The notes below the pieces were generated by a model. That model made no database searches and was not told the DNA's origin. It worked only from the letters and a program-made list of their open reading frames with translations. Shown in pieces: positions 32,987 through 42,090 of a DNA stretch of 64,000 nt. The DNA is from an uncultured Eubacteriales bacterium (lineage in GTDB: Bacteria; Bacillota; Clostridia; Oscillospirales; Acutalibacteraceae): positions 1 through 64,000 of the forward strand of contig CAKSJY010000001.1 of the NCBI GenBank assembly GCA_934464585.1. Reading direction: 5' to 3'. Within the stretch, counting starts at the first letter, position 1. Each line of letters begins with the position of its first letter. Both the position numbers and the translations under genes were made by a program.

Positions 32987-34074
32987 ACCTTGCCATCACC
33001 TTTCAGTAAGTCTAATATAGCTATAGCGCATGCCGATTCGATAACCGGTACAATTCTTGTTGCAATACATGGGTCGTGTCGACCTTTAATTTCAAGTATA
33101 GTGTTTTCTTTTTTTGTTATATTTATTGTATGCTGTGGTTGGGCTATAGACGGTGTGGGTTTTACAACTACCCTAAATATAATCGGCATGCCGTTAGAGA
33201 ATCCGCCTGCGATTCCGCCACTATGGTTAGTCTTGGTTTTAACAATGTTGTCCTTAATATAATAGGGGTCGTTAGCTATGCTACCGGTCATTTTGGCAAG
33301 GTCAAAACCTGCGCCGAATTCGATACCTTTTATTGCCGGTATAGAGAATATTATCGAGGAGATTACACTTTCGATATTTTCAAAGATAGGTGAGCCAATG
33401 CCGGCGTTTAGTCCATATACTGCACATTCGATAGTTCCGCCGATACTGTCTTTATTATTTTTACAAGAATATATTAAGTCCTGCATTTGTTCTTTTTTGA
33501 TTGGGTCTATTACAGGAAGGCTTTCAGAAATAAGACTATTATATAGATTATCTTCGATATTTTCTAAGCTGTTAAGTTTTTTATCGTAAATATTCCCAAT
33601 TGATGAAATATGAGCGCATATTTTAATTCCACGGTTTTCGAGGATTTGTCTGCAAATTGCTCCTACGAATGTAAGTCCTGCAGTGAGTCTGCCGGAAAAA
33701 TGTCCGCCACCCCTAATATCTTGGTAGCCTTTGTATTTTATATTTCCCGGATAATCGGCATGAGATGGTCTCATAACGGATTCAAGTTCTTTATAGTCAG
33801 AGGAGTTTGTATTATTGTTTTCTATTAAAACACAAAGAGGTGTACCGGTGGTATATCCATTTAGAAATCCGGAAATTATATGAGCATTGTCATTTTCATT
33901 TCTCTGAGATGAAAGTTTATTTTTGCCCGGTCGTCTTCGCCACATTTGCAAATATACTTTTTCAAGGTTGATCTTTTCTCCGGCAGGAAGATTGTCTATT
34001 GTAGCTCCAATAGCTTTCCCGTGACTTTCTCCGAATATGGAAACTTTTATATTATTTCCCCAGATTGACGACAT
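32983..34074 (-). CDS. aroC: chorismate synthase
   Basis: The 363-residue FMN-dependent enzyme makes chorismate from EPSP. Signatures: GESHGKAIGATIDNLPAG (about 14-31), RPSHADYPGNIKY, DIRGGGHFSGRLTAGL (about 119-134), and near the end PTPSIAQPQHTI and GRHDPCIATRIVPVIES. It overlaps the upstream aroA by 23 bases; AGGAGG lies nine bases before its ATG inside aroA. Confidence 0.96.
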   Translation of the reverse strand: MSSIWGNNIKVSIFGESHGKAIGATIDNLPAGEKINLEKVYLQMWRRRPGKNKLSSQRNENDNAHIISGFLNGYTTGTPLCVLIENNNTNSSDYKELESVMRPSHADYPGNIKYKGYQDIRGGGHFSGRLTAGLTFVGAICRQILENRGIKICAHISSIGNIYDKKLNSLENIEDNLYNSLISESLPVIDPIKKEQMQDLIYSCKNNKDSIGGTIECAVYGLNAGIGSPIFENIESVISSIIFSIPAIKGIEFGAGFDLAKMTGSIANDPYYIKDNIVKTKTNHSGGIAGGFSNGMPIIFRVVVKPTPSIAQPQHTINITKKENTILEIKGRHDPCIATRIVPVIESACAIAILDLLKGDGKV

Positions 34075-35326
34075 CTATAATACCTCCTATACTTTTAAAA
34101 TCTTTAAAAAATGTTGGATATGATTTTTTTACTCCACCAAAATCTTTAATATATATAGGCTTGTCTGAGGATATAGAAGCTATTGCCATAGACATGATTA
34201 TACGATGATCACCGTAGGTTTCTACGGTACCGCCGTGAAATTTATCACACCCGTATATTATAAGACCGTCGTCGAATTCTTTCACACATCCGCCAACCTC
34301 ATTTAATGCGTCTTGTATAGCTTTTAGCCTGTTGCATTCTTTAAAGCGTAACCTATTTGCACTGTAAATATGTGTTTTACCTTTTGCGGCTGAGGCGACA
34401 ACTGCTAATATTGGTACAAGGTCAGGAATCTGCGAGGCATCAATGTCTATACCATGTAGGATTTGTGCTTGCATAGAAAGACTTCCCTCATGATTATAAA
34501 GTTTTCCACCGAAACGTTTTAAAATGTTTAAAACTTCGATATCGCCCTGTATGGAAGACAAATTCATATTATTAATTGAAATATTTGCACCTAATGTTCC
34601 TGCAGACATAAAAAAGGCGGCTTGTGACCAATCGGAATCTACATAAAAATTAGTTGCTTGATATGTTTGATTGCCTGGGACATGAAAACCAAGAGGTGTT
34701 TTTTCGATGGTTATTCCGAATTTTTCGAGGGTATTTATAGTCATGTTTATATAGGGAATAGATTCTATTTTAGAAGTTATAACTATGTCGCTGTCTTTTT
34801 TAAGAATCGGGAGTGCAAATAGTAATCCTGAAATGAACTGTGAACTTACCGAACCGGGAACTTTAAAAGATCCGGGCTGAAGTTTGCCATCTATTTCTAA
34901 GGGAAGTCCACCACTACTGATACAATGTACCTTTCCGTATTCAAGACATTGTATAAGTGGTGAAATAGGTCTGCTTGAAAGGCTTGGTTCTCCTATAAAT
35001 TTGCACTTAATACCAAGTGCAGCAAAAACAGGTACTAAAAATCTTAAGGTAGAGGCAGATTCCATGCAATTAATTTCTGCATATTTAGGAGTTTGTGTCT
35101 TCGGTTTTATAATTACCTTATTACCACAAATTTTGATATCACTGCCAAGAGCCCTTGCAGCATCAAGAGTTGCTAATACATCTTCGGAAAAATACACGTT
35201 GTTTATCTCGCTTTTTTCGTTTGAAAGCATGGCACATGTAATTGCCCTATGTGCAAAACTTTTAGATGAGGGAATGTTTGAGATAGTTCCTTCTAACTTA
35301 GAGGGGGTTATTTTAAGTAGTTCCAT
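34052..35326 (-). CDS. aroA: 3-phosphoshikimate 1-carboxyvinyltransferase (EPSP synthase)
   Basis: The 424-residue enzyme transfers enolpyruvyl from PEP to shikimate 3-phosphate. Visible: SSKSFAHRAITCAML (about 20-34; N-terminal Lys/Ser), ESASTLRFLVPVFA (about 89-102; a variant of the glyphosate-loop region), LSSRPISPL and RLRFKECNRLKAI with the PEP-binding Arg. The glyphosate-loop reads M-E-S-A-S-T-L-R in place of the common N-A-G-T-A/T-x-R-x, so it resembles class II-like forms. ATG start; overlaps aroB by 14 bases. Confidence 0.94.
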   Translation of the reverse strand: MELLKITPSKLEGTISNIPSSKSFAHRAITCAMLSNEKSEINNVYFSEDVLATLDAARALGSDIKICGNKVIIKPKTQTPKYAEINCMESASTLRFLVPVFAALGIKCKFIGEPSLSSRPISPLIQCLEYGKVHCISSGGLPLEIDGKLQPGSFKVPGSVSSQFISGLLFALPILKKDSDIVITSKIESIPYINMTINTLEKFGITIEKTPLGFHVPGNQTYQATNFYVDSDWSQAAFFMSAGTLGANISINNMNLSSIQGDIEVLNILKRFGGKLYNHEGSLSMQAQILHGIDIDASQIPDLVPILAVVASAAKGKTHIYSANRLRFKECNRLKAIQDALNEVGGCVKEFDDGLIIYGCDKFHGGTVETYGDHRIIMSMAIASISSDKPIYIKDFGGVKKSYPTFFKDFKSIGGIIDVVNLGK

Positions 35327-36383
35327 TATTTTTACTGCTTTCTAATAATCTAATAAATTTATTGAGTGCAATAGGATATATGAATCCTTTACCTATTTCG
35401 GATATTAAAATAATATTTAGTGTGCCGGAGAAGTTTTTTTTATCGGAGCTTAGCTCGCTTGATATTTCTAAAGGACTTAAATTTAACTTTGTCGGTAAGT
35501 TAAATTTTAAGAGAATACTTTCTATTTCATCTGAAGTGCCCGGATTTGTAAGGCCTAAACTTTCACCTAATTTGGCGATTTCGAACATTCCGATACTAAT
35601 AGCCTCTCCATGGTAAAATTTGCTGTATTTATAATGACTTTCAACAGCATGTCCGATAGTATGACCAAAGTTTAAAAGCATACGATTGCCCTTGTCGAAT
35701 ACATCCTGTTCAACGAGTTCTTTTTTTATACTTAGACAATTGAATATAAATTCTTCGATAAAGTCGTTTATATTAAGGCTTTTAAGTTTTGAAAATAACA
35801 TTTTATCGCTAATAAGTGCATACTTTATTCCCTCGGCAATACCATCTGAAAAATTACGTTTTGGTAGAGTGTACAGTGTATTGGGATCTATTAAAACAAG
35901 TGATGGTTGATAAAATGTACCTACAGAATTTTTAGCAGAGGGTAGATTTACTCCGGTTTTCCCGCCAACACAAGAATCAATCTGAGAAAGTAGACTGGTT
36001 GGAACTTGTACATAGGGTATACCTCTTAAAAAGGTTGATGCACAAAACCCTGTAATATCACCTGTGACTCCTCCGCCCAAGGCAATAATTATATCCGCTC
36101 TCGTAATTCCAAAATCAAGGAGCTCATTGTATATATTATGGACGGTCGATAAGTTTTTTGATTTTTCTCCGGCTTCAAATGAGAAAAGCTTCGTTTCAAA
36201 ATTAAAAAGATTAAGAGATTGAATTACAGTTTCAGCATATACTGCTGAAACATTGCTGTCTGAAATAATAAACGCCTTTTTGCCGTGGCTTATTTCTCTT
36301 ACAAACTTTCCACAATATTTAATGATTCCGTTGTCGATTATTATGTTGTAGGGTACAGAAAGATTCATTTTAATAATTTTCAT
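35313..36383 (-). CDS. aroB: 3-dehydroquinate synthase
   Basis: The 356-residue NAD- and zinc-dependent enzyme converts DAHP to 3-dehydroquinate. Motifs: ALGGGVTGDITGFCASTFLR (about 101-120), DSCVGGKTGVNLPSAKNSVG (about 135-154) and the metal ligands in RMLLNFGHTIGHAVES. It overlaps the upstream aroF by 14 bases, consistent with coupled translation. Confidence 0.95.
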   Translation of the reverse strand: MKIIKMNLSVPYNIIIDNGIIKYCGKFVREISHGKKAFIISDSNVSAVYAETVIQSLNLFNFETKLFSFEAGEKSKNLSTVHNIYNELLDFGITRADIIIALGGGVTGDITGFCASTFLRGIPYVQVPTSLLSQIDSCVGGKTGVNLPSAKNSVGTFYQPSLVLIDPNTLYTLPKRNFSDGIAEGIKYALISDKMLFSKLKSLNINDFIEEFIFNCLSIKKELVEQDVFDKGNRMLLNFGHTIGHAVESHYKYSKFYHGEAISIGMFEIAKLGESLGLTNPGTSDEIESILLKFNLPTKLNLSPLEISSELSSDKKNFSGTLNIILISEIGKGFIYPIALNKFIRLLESSKNNGTT

Positions 36384-37401
36384 AGTGATTACCGTCTAAT
36401 AAAAAATTATGAAGTTTATTTGCGCTTGAGGCTATATCATCAAATTGTTCCGGTGTGATAGACTGCTTGCTGTCTGATAGAGCATTATCAGGGTCATTAT
36501 GGACTTCTATCATAATCCCATCGGCTCCTGCCGATATTGCTGCAAGGGTTAATGGTTTTATAAGCCAACGTATACCGCAAGCGTGGCTTGGATCAACAAT
36601 TATGGGCAAATGTGAAACCTTTTTTAGGATAGGAACACAAGAAATATCAAGTGTGTTTCTTGTAAAGGTTTCATATGTACGTATACCTCTTTCGCAGAGA
36701 ATTACCTTATTGTTTCCGCCTGCCATAATGTATTCGGCACTCATCAAAAGCTCTTCGATTGTGCTGGAAAGTCCACGTTTTAAAAGTATAGGCTTGTTTG
36801 TTTTTCCGAGCTCTTTTAAAAGCTCAAAGTTTTGCATATTTCTTGCACCGACTTGTATTATATCAATGTCTTCAAACAATGGAATATTAGAAACACGAGT
36901 TATTTCTGTGACTATCGGAAGTCCTGTTTCTTTTCTTGCAAGCTTTAAAAGCTCTAAGCCTTCTTTCATGAGTCCTTGAAAAGCATAAGGTGAGGTGCGA
37001 GGTTTAAAAGCACCGCCACGTAAAAATTTAGCGCCGCTTTTTTTCACCGCTTTTGCAATGCTTAGAATTTGGCTTTCTGACTCTACTGAACATGGTCCGG
37101 CTATTAAGCTCAAATCACTTCCACCGACAGAAAGCCCATTAGATACGTTTATTATGGTATCACAGGGCTTAAATTTACGTTCGGATTTTTTGATTTTGTT
37201 GCTGACTCTTTTAACCTCAATTACTATATCTTGAGATTTAATATACTCATCATCAATGTTTTCGGTATTTCCGAAGATACCTAATACAACAGAATTATCA
37301 GCTATCCATGACGATATATTAACCCGATACTTTTTTTCTAGTAGTTTACAGAAATTATCGGATTGAGTTTTGGTAGCTGATGGGTCTAAAATTATTATCA
37401 T
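36370..37401 (-). CDS. aroF: DAHP synthase, type I beta with N-terminal regulatory domain
   Basis: The 343-residue enzyme joins PEP and erythrose 4-phosphate, the entry step of aromatic synthesis. The first ~75 residues look like the small ferredoxin-like regulatory domain of Thermotoga-type enzymes, which gives Tyr/Phe feedback. The catalytic barrel has LIAGPCSVESESQILSIA (about 103-120), FLRGGAFKPRTSPYAFQG, QVGARNMQNFELLKELG, LLKRGLSSTIEE and PIIVDPSHACG. AAGGAAA before the ATG. A terminator lies upstream, so this gene may have its own weak promoter or depend on read-through. Confidence 0.94.
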   Translation of the reverse strand: MIIILDPSATKTQSDNFCKLLEKKYRVNISSWIADNSVVLGIFGNTENIDDEYIKSQDIVIEVKRVSNKIKKSERKFKPCDTIINVSNGLSVGGSDLSLIAGPCSVESESQILSIAKAVKKSGAKFLRGGAFKPRTSPYAFQGLMKEGLELLKLARKETGLPIVTEITRVSNIPLFEDIDIIQVGARNMQNFELLKELGKTNKPILLKRGLSSTIEELLMSAEYIMAGGNNKVILCERGIRTYETFTRNTLDISCVPILKKVSHLPIIVDPSHACGIRWLIKPLTLAAISAGADGIMIEVHNDPDNALSDSKQSITPEQFDDIASSANKLHNFLLDGNHYENY

Positions 37402-37425
37402 TAAAAATTTCCTTTACTTTTACAT

Positions 37426-37458
37426 AAAAAGAGAAACCATTTTAAGGTTTCACTTTTT
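37426..37458 (-). terminator. terminator/attenuator between aroK and aroF
   Basis: Stem GAAACC (37433-37438) with GGTTTC (37446-37451), extended past a one-base mismatch by AAAAAG/CTTTTT, with a T-rich 3' side on the minus strand. It begins at the aroK stop codon and precedes aroF, so it splits the shikimate cluster into two transcriptional segments or acts as a partial terminator. Confidence 0.75.
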
Positions 37459-37979
37459 TATAAATCAAAAATGTTAATTATATTATTTACAATATTTTCA
37501 ACGCATTCTTGGGCGTCTATCGTTACATCTGAAATTTTGATATAACAGGGTTGTCTTTCTCTGTAGAGCTTTTTTATGCGTTTAGCTTTTTCAGATGAAT
37601 TTAAAAGTGGCCTGGTGTTATCATGCTCTAGACGGTATGTGATAGTACTTTCGGGAACATTTAGAAAAACTATTTTCGAATTTTTTTTTAAAAGATCAAA
37701 GTTTCTTTTGTAAAGTGGTGTACCGCCGCCCAAAGCAAGGATAATTCCCTTTTTAAGGCAGAGCTCTTTACATGCTTTATATTCTAAGTCTCTAAAATAC
37801 TGTTCACCGTATTTTAAAAATATTTCGTTTATTGTTTTACCTTCGTGTTGCTCAATGTATTTATCTAGGTCGATAAATGGAATTTTTGTGTGTTCCCAAA
37901 TGGCTTTGCCTACTGTACTTTTTCCCGAACCCATAAATCCACATAATGCTATATTGTAATTTATAGATTTATTTTCCAA
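37458..37979 (-). CDS. aroK: shikimate kinase
   Basis: The 173-residue P-loop kinase phosphorylates shikimate at O3. Visible: Walker A GFMGSGKSTVGKA (about 14-26), the shikimate-binding Asp in FIDLDKYIE (about 35-43), FRDLEYKACKE, LALGGGTPLY and the lid Arg in RPLLNSSEKAKRI. Start UUG, inside the end of aroE (11-base overlap), with the ribosome site in aroE's last codons. Confidence 0.94.
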   Translation of the reverse strand: MENKSINYNIALCGFMGSGKSTVGKAIWEHTKIPFIDLDKYIEQHEGKTINEIFLKYGEQYFRDLEYKACKELCLKKGIILALGGGTPLYKRNFDLLKKNSKIVFLNVPESTITYRLEHDNTRPLLNSSEKAKRIKKLYRERQPCYIKISDVTIDAQECVENIVNNIINIFDL

Positions 37980-38817
37980 ATAGTTTCTCCATTTCTTCTC
38001 TTGCGTCGTTAATGACTTGAGTTATATCATCATTAGAGAAGGTTGCACCGGTCCAAATTTGTTGAGATGCAGCAGCCTGGATTACAAGCATGGGCAAACC
38101 TCCAACAGCCTTTGCTCCATTTTCGTGTGCAAGCCTGACAAGTTTTGTCTCGTATGGGTTATATATAGCATCAAAAACATAACTGCAATCTTTTATAATT
38201 TCCTCTGTAACAGGGCATTCGTCTATTTTTGGGAACATGCCACAAGGTGTTGCGTTTATGAGCAAATCAATATGACCTTTTAGATTATCAATAAGGCAGG
38301 TTTCAACTTGAGGTTTAATAACATTGCTTTTTATATCACCTGCTAAAATTGCAGCATCCATTAAGCTGCTTGATCGAGCAGCGATTACTGTAGAACAACC
38401 GGCCATAGCAGATTCATACGCAAGTATCCTTGCGACTCCTCCTGCACCGATTATAATCACTCTGCCCTCGAGCGGGATTTTTTCGTATTCTAAAGATTGT
38501 AGAAAACCATCAGGATCTGTACTATGGCCAATAGATTTGCCGTCTTTATTTTCGACAGTATTTACAGACCTATATTTAGCAGATCTTTTAGATAAACTAT
38601 CCATATACGATACAATTGAATATTTATGAGGTATAGTTACATTATAGCCGTCTAGACTTTTAAGAGTATCAAATGCACGGCTTATATCATAAGGTGAAAT
38701 ATCATACGCCTCATAATCAGCGTTTACTTTTGAAATTTCAAATAATCTTTTGTGGATAAATGGGGACATAGTATGACCTATTGGATGACCAATAACAGCG
38801 AATTGCTTTTTATTCAA
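37969..38817 (-). CDS. aroE: shikimate dehydrogenase
   Basis: About 282 residues. It reduces 3-dehydroshikimate to shikimate with NADPH. Signatures: GHPIGHTMSPFIHKRLFE (about 10-27), YNVTIPHKYSIV with catalytic Lys, STDPDGFLQSLE, nucleotide loop VIIGAGGVARILAYESA, and INATPCGMFP. I prefer the UUG at 38817 because GAGAGGTG lies six bases before it; the GTG at 38826 is part of that site. First gene of the minus-strand aro cluster. Confidence 0.94.
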   Translation of the reverse strand: MNKKQFAVIGHPIGHTMSPFIHKRLFEISKVNADYEAYDISPYDISRAFDTLKSLDGYNVTIPHKYSIVSYMDSLSKRSAKYRSVNTVENKDGKSIGHSTDPDGFLQSLEYEKIPLEGRVIIIGAGGVARILAYESAMAGCSTVIAARSSSLMDAAILAGDIKSNVIKPQVETCLIDNLKGHIDLLINATPCGMFPKIDECPVTEEIIKDCSYVFDAIYNPYETKLVRLAHENGAKAVGGLPMLVIQAAASQQIWTGATFSNDDITQVINDAREEMEKLFGK

Positions 38818-38875
38818 ATAAAACACCTCTCATAGTTAATATTAAAAATATTTCACACAAATTTCGAATATTGTA

Positions 38876-38904
38876 TTGACAAAGGTAAAAATTATTAATA
38901 ATAT
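38876..38904 (+). promoter_or_regulatory. sigma-A-type promoter of acpP
   Basis: Perfect TTGACA (38876-38881), 17-nt spacer, TAATAT (38899-38904). The predicted leader to acpP is about 130 nt; a second, weaker TTGATT lies inside it near 38980. Confidence 0.75.
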
Positions 38905-39038
38905 GTGGGATAGACATATTTTAAATTTATGGCAATATATTCATTAGATAACATTGTAACACAACGTGGATATTTTTGTCTATTGATTGTCTTAATTATA
39001 TCATAATAATATGCTTTGCATATATAGGAGGAAATTAT

Positions 39039-39266
39039 ATGGTTTTAGAAAAGGTCAAAAAAATATTAAGCGAACAATTTGATGTTGATGAGGATAGCAT
39101 AACTCAGGAAACAAAAATAGAAGAAGATTTAGGTGCCGATTCTTTGGACGTAGTTGATCTTTTAATGTCTATTGAAGATGAATTTGAAATAGAAATTCCG
39201 GACGAGGACATCGAAGGTGTTAAGACTGTCGGAGAGATGGAACAATATATAAAAGATAGAATGTAA
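39039..39266 (+). CDS. acpP: acyl carrier protein
   Basis: The 75-residue acidic four-helix protein carries growing acyl chains in fatty acid synthesis. The phosphopantetheine Ser lies in LGADSLDVVDLLMSIEDEF (about 31-49). TATAGGAGGA precedes the ATG at 39039, so an upstream in-frame UUG is not the start. It has its own promoter and terminator; no fab genes are next to it. Confidence 0.96.
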   Translation: MVLEKVKKILSEQFDVDEDSITQETKIEEDLGADSLDVVDLLMSIEDEFEIEIPDEDIEGVKTVGEMEQYIKDRM

Positions 39267-39275
39267 TTTTAAAAT

Positions 39276-39308
39276 AAGCCTGTTGCAAATATTTGCAATG
39301 GGCTTTTT
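39276..39308 (+). terminator. terminator of acpP
   Basis: Stem from AAGCC (39276) to GGGCTT with a central self-complementary TTGCAAATATTTGCAA, followed by T5. Confidence 0.85.
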
Positions 39309-39385
39309 ATATAGGGAATTTGAATGCAGGGTTATATTTTAATTTTTTAATAGAAAATTAGTGCTAATATCTTGATTTGCATTTA

Positions 39386-39414
39386 TTGACAAAATACGTG
39401 TAAAATTATAATAT
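39386..39414 (+). promoter_or_regulatory. sigma-A-type promoter of the BI-1-like gene
   Basis: Perfect TTGACA (39386-39391), 17-nt spacer, TAATAT (39409-39414). Confidence 0.8.
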
Positions 39415-39479
39415 TAATATATGATAATAACTATATTTTATTCGGCGTATTTGCCGTTATTTCGAAAGGAGATAATATT

Positions 39480-40343
39480 ATGCCAAAAGAACAACTAAAC
39501 AGTACTAAATTAAGAACCCCTGAAAAGAAAAAGACGTTATTTTATTCAAATCCTGTAATTTCTAGGTTGAGTACAGTTGATGAGAGAGCTGTTGAAGGAG
39601 ATACTGCAACTTACTCAGGTATTACGATAAAATCATTGTATTTTTTGCTTGTTACTTTTATCGGTCTTGTCACATATGCTGCGATAAACACGTTTGTGTT
39701 TATGAAACAAGAGACATTTTCTTTTGATTATGTTGAAAATATGACTGTATATTGCTCAATGCCGGAACTTATATCTATGTCGTTAGTGCTTGTTGTAGGT
39801 ATTGTTACTCAGCTACTTGCATGTTTTGTTTTAAAGACTACGCCTATAACTGGTTCGATTTATTCATTTGCACAGGGATATTTTATTGGATTCTTAGCAA
39901 TTAAGGTTTTGGCAGGTTATGAGTATCTTGCACTTCTTGCTCTTGTGATTACAATCGTTGTTGTAGCAGTTATGGCGTTATTATATACTTCCGGAACAAT
40001 TAAACCAACTAAAAAATTTAGAACAATTATGTTGACTTTGCTTTGGACAACAATTGGAATTTCAGTAATATGCACTGTTTGTGCTTTCATACCATTCACT
40101 GCACCTTATATGCAGTTGATATTATCAAATTACCAAGTATCAATCGCGTTTTCACTAATATCAATAGTTATTGCAGCATTATTTTTGATTTCTGATTTTA
40201 GTGTAATTGACAACACAGTAAAAAATAGTTTACCCGTAAAGTATGAGTGGGAGGCAGCATTTGGCCTTGCATTTACGGTTATTTGGATATATATAAAAGT
40301 ACTTGAGCTTGTAATAAGAGTATTTGCTTCCAGCAAGGACTAA
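39480..40343 (+). CDS. Bax inhibitor-1/YccA-like membrane protein
   Basis: The 287-residue protein has seven hydrophobic segments after a polar N-terminus of about 45 residues. The pattern NPVISRL, then TATYSGITIKSLYFLL (about 43-58), SIYSFAQGYFIGFLAIKVL (about 124-142), LLYTSGTIKPTKKFRTIM (about 172-189) and C-terminal EWEAAFGLAFTVIWIYIKVL matches the COG4760 branch of the BI-1 superfamily (from memory). Superfamily members are membrane channels or chaperone-like proteins; bacterial function is unsettled. AAAGGAGA before the ATG; strong own promoter. Confidence 0.8.
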   Translation: MPKEQLNSTKLRTPEKKKTLFYSNPVISRLSTVDERAVEGDTATYSGITIKSLYFLLVTFIGLVTYAAINTFVFMKQETFSFDYVENMTVYCSMPELISMSLVLVVGIVTQLLACFVLKTTPITGSIYSFAQGYFIGFLAIKVLAGYEYLALLALVITIVVVAVMALLYTSGTIKPTKKFRTIMLTLLWTTIGISVICTVCAFIPFTAPYMQLILSNYQVSIAFSLISIVIAALFLISDFSVIDNTVKNSLPVKYEWEAAFGLAFTVIWIYIKVLELVIRVFASSKD

Positions 40344-40378
40344 AAGTGTTTGATTATCTGCCGGTTAATAAATTCTTA

Positions 40379-40407
40379 TTGAAAAAATAACGCAAAAATA
40401 ATATAAT
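40379..40407 (+). promoter_or_regulatory. sigma-A-type promoter of proS
   Basis: TTGAAA (40379-40384), 17-nt spacer, perfect TATAAT (40402-40407). Leader about 35 nt, too short for a T-box. Confidence 0.78.
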
Positions 40408-40449
40408 AATATATTATTAATATTTTGAACTCGGAAGGCGGATATATTG

Positions 40450-41886
40450 ATGGCAAACCAAAAGAAGATGGTTGAAGAAATCACATCAATGGATGATGAT
40501 TTTGCAAAATGGTATACAGATATAGTAAAAAAAGCAGAACTTATGGACTATTCAAGTGTAAGAGGCTGTATGATTTTAGAACCATATGGATATGCTATAT
40601 GGGAAAATATACAAAAAATCTTAGACAGTAAGTTTAAGGAACTTGGTCATGAAAATGTTTCAATGCCACTCTTTATACCGGAAAGTTTACTTCAAAAAGA
40701 AAAGGATCATGTCGAAGGATTTGCACCAGAAGTAGCTTGGGTTACTTACGGCGGAGAAGAAAAACTTCAAGAACGTCTTTGCGTACGTCCTACTTCTGAA
40801 ACACTTTTTTGTGATCACTATGCGAAGAAAATACACTCTTGGAGAGACTTACCGAAACTTTATAATCAATGGTGTTCGGTAGTCCGTTGGGAAAAAACTA
40901 CAAGACCATTTTTAAGGTCGGTTGAATTTCAATGGCAGGAAGGCCATACAATGCACGCAACTGCTGAAGAAGCTAAAAAAGAAACAGAAACCATGCTTAA
41001 TGTCTATGCGGATTTTTGTGAAAAATATTTAGCAATACCTGTAATTAAAGGTAAAAAGACCGACAAGGAAAAATTTGCCGGTGCAGAGGCTACATATACT
41101 ATTGAAGCATTGATGCACGACGGTAAGGCTTTACAATCAGGAACAAGCCACTACTTTGGTGATGGATTCGCTAAAGCTTTCGACGTAACATTCCAGGATA
41201 GAGAAAACAAGAGCAGATATCCTCATCAAACCTCTTGGGGAATGTCGACAAGGGTAATCGGTGGAATTATTATGACTCACGGTGACGATAACGGATTACT
41301 TCTTCCTCCGGCAGTCGCTCCGATACAGGTTGTTATACTTCCTATTGCAATGCACAAAGAAGGCGTTTTAGAAAAGGCTACAGAACTTAAAGAAAGACTT
41401 AAAAATGTCTGCAGGGTAAAACTTGATGATTCTGATCAAAGCCCGGGATGGAAATTTGCTCAGTATGAAATGAAGGGTGTACCGCTTAGATTGGAAATAG
41501 GCCCTAAGGATATAGAAAAAAATCAATGTGTATTGGTAAGAAGGGACAACAGAGAGAAAGTCTTTGTTTCACTCGATAACCTTGAAGAAGAAGTACCAAA
41601 GGCTTTAGAACAAGTACGTCAGGGTATGTATGATAAGGCTTTAAGCAGAAGAGAAAATATGACATATACCGCAAAAAGCTTGTCTGAATTAAAAGAGATA
41701 GCTGAAAATAAACCTGGTCTTATAAAGGCTATGTGGTGTGGCGAACTTGAATGTGAAGAAAAATTGAAGGAAGAGGCAGGAGTAACTTCACGTTGTATGC
41801 CATTTGAACAGGAAGAAATTTCAGATACATGCGTATGCTGTGGCAAAAAAGCAAAGACTATGGTGGTATGGGGAAAAGCATATTAA
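40450..41886 (+). CDS. proS: prolyl-tRNA synthetase, short eukaryote/archaeon-like (ProS type 3)
   Basis: This 478-residue class II synthetase lacks the editing insertion of the long bacterial form. Motifs: FAKWYTDIVKKAELMDYSSV near the N-terminus, motif 2 CSVVRWEKTTRPFLRSVEFQ, GTSHYFGDGFAKAFDVTFQD with the proline-site residues, motif 3 THGDDNGLLLPPAVAPIQVV, and a C-terminal zinc-type end (CGELECEE...CVCCGKK). Long and short forms are both found in Clostridia. ATG at 40450 behind GGAAGGCGG. Confidence 0.95.
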   Translation: MANQKKMVEEITSMDDDFAKWYTDIVKKAELMDYSSVRGCMILEPYGYAIWENIQKILDSKFKELGHENVSMPLFIPESLLQKEKDHVEGFAPEVAWVTYGGEEKLQERLCVRPTSETLFCDHYAKKIHSWRDLPKLYNQWCSVVRWEKTTRPFLRSVEFQWQEGHTMHATAEEAKKETETMLNVYADFCEKYLAIPVIKGKKTDKEKFAGAEATYTIEALMHDGKALQSGTSHYFGDGFAKAFDVTFQDRENKSRYPHQTSWGMSTRVIGGIIMTHGDDNGLLLPPAVAPIQVVILPIAMHKEGVLEKATELKERLKNVCRVKLDDSDQSPGWKFAQYEMKGVPLRLEIGPKDIEKNQCVLVRRDNREKVFVSLDNLEEEVPKALEQVRQGMYDKALSRRENMTYTAKSLSELKEIAENKPGLIKAMWCGELECEEKLKEEAGVTSRCMPFEQEEISDTCVCCGKKAKTMVVWGKAY

Positions 41887-41930
41887 ACTTTCGCATGCTA
41901 TTTAAAAATTGATATAAACAAGTAAAAGGA

Positions 41931-41973
41931 CCCTCTTATAGTGGAGTTACGATGTCTGCTATAGGAGGGTTTT
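41931..41973 (+). terminator. terminator of proS
   Basis: Eleven-bp stem with one wobble (41931-41941 with 41959-41969), followed by T4. Confidence 0.82.
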
Positions 41974-42024
41974 ATATTTTGAAGTTTTCAGGTTATTAAT
42001 ATTAGACTCTATTTTATATTGCAT

Positions 42025-42053
42025 TTGTAATACTTTTGAAATGGTATTATAAT
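42025..42053 (+). promoter_or_regulatory. promoter of the ribbon-helix-helix gene
   Basis: TTGTAA (42025-42030), 17-nt spacer, perfect TATAAT (42048-42053). Confidence 0.65.
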
Positions 42054-42090
42054 ATATATCGTTGATTTATATATTGGGGGATGAATACCA

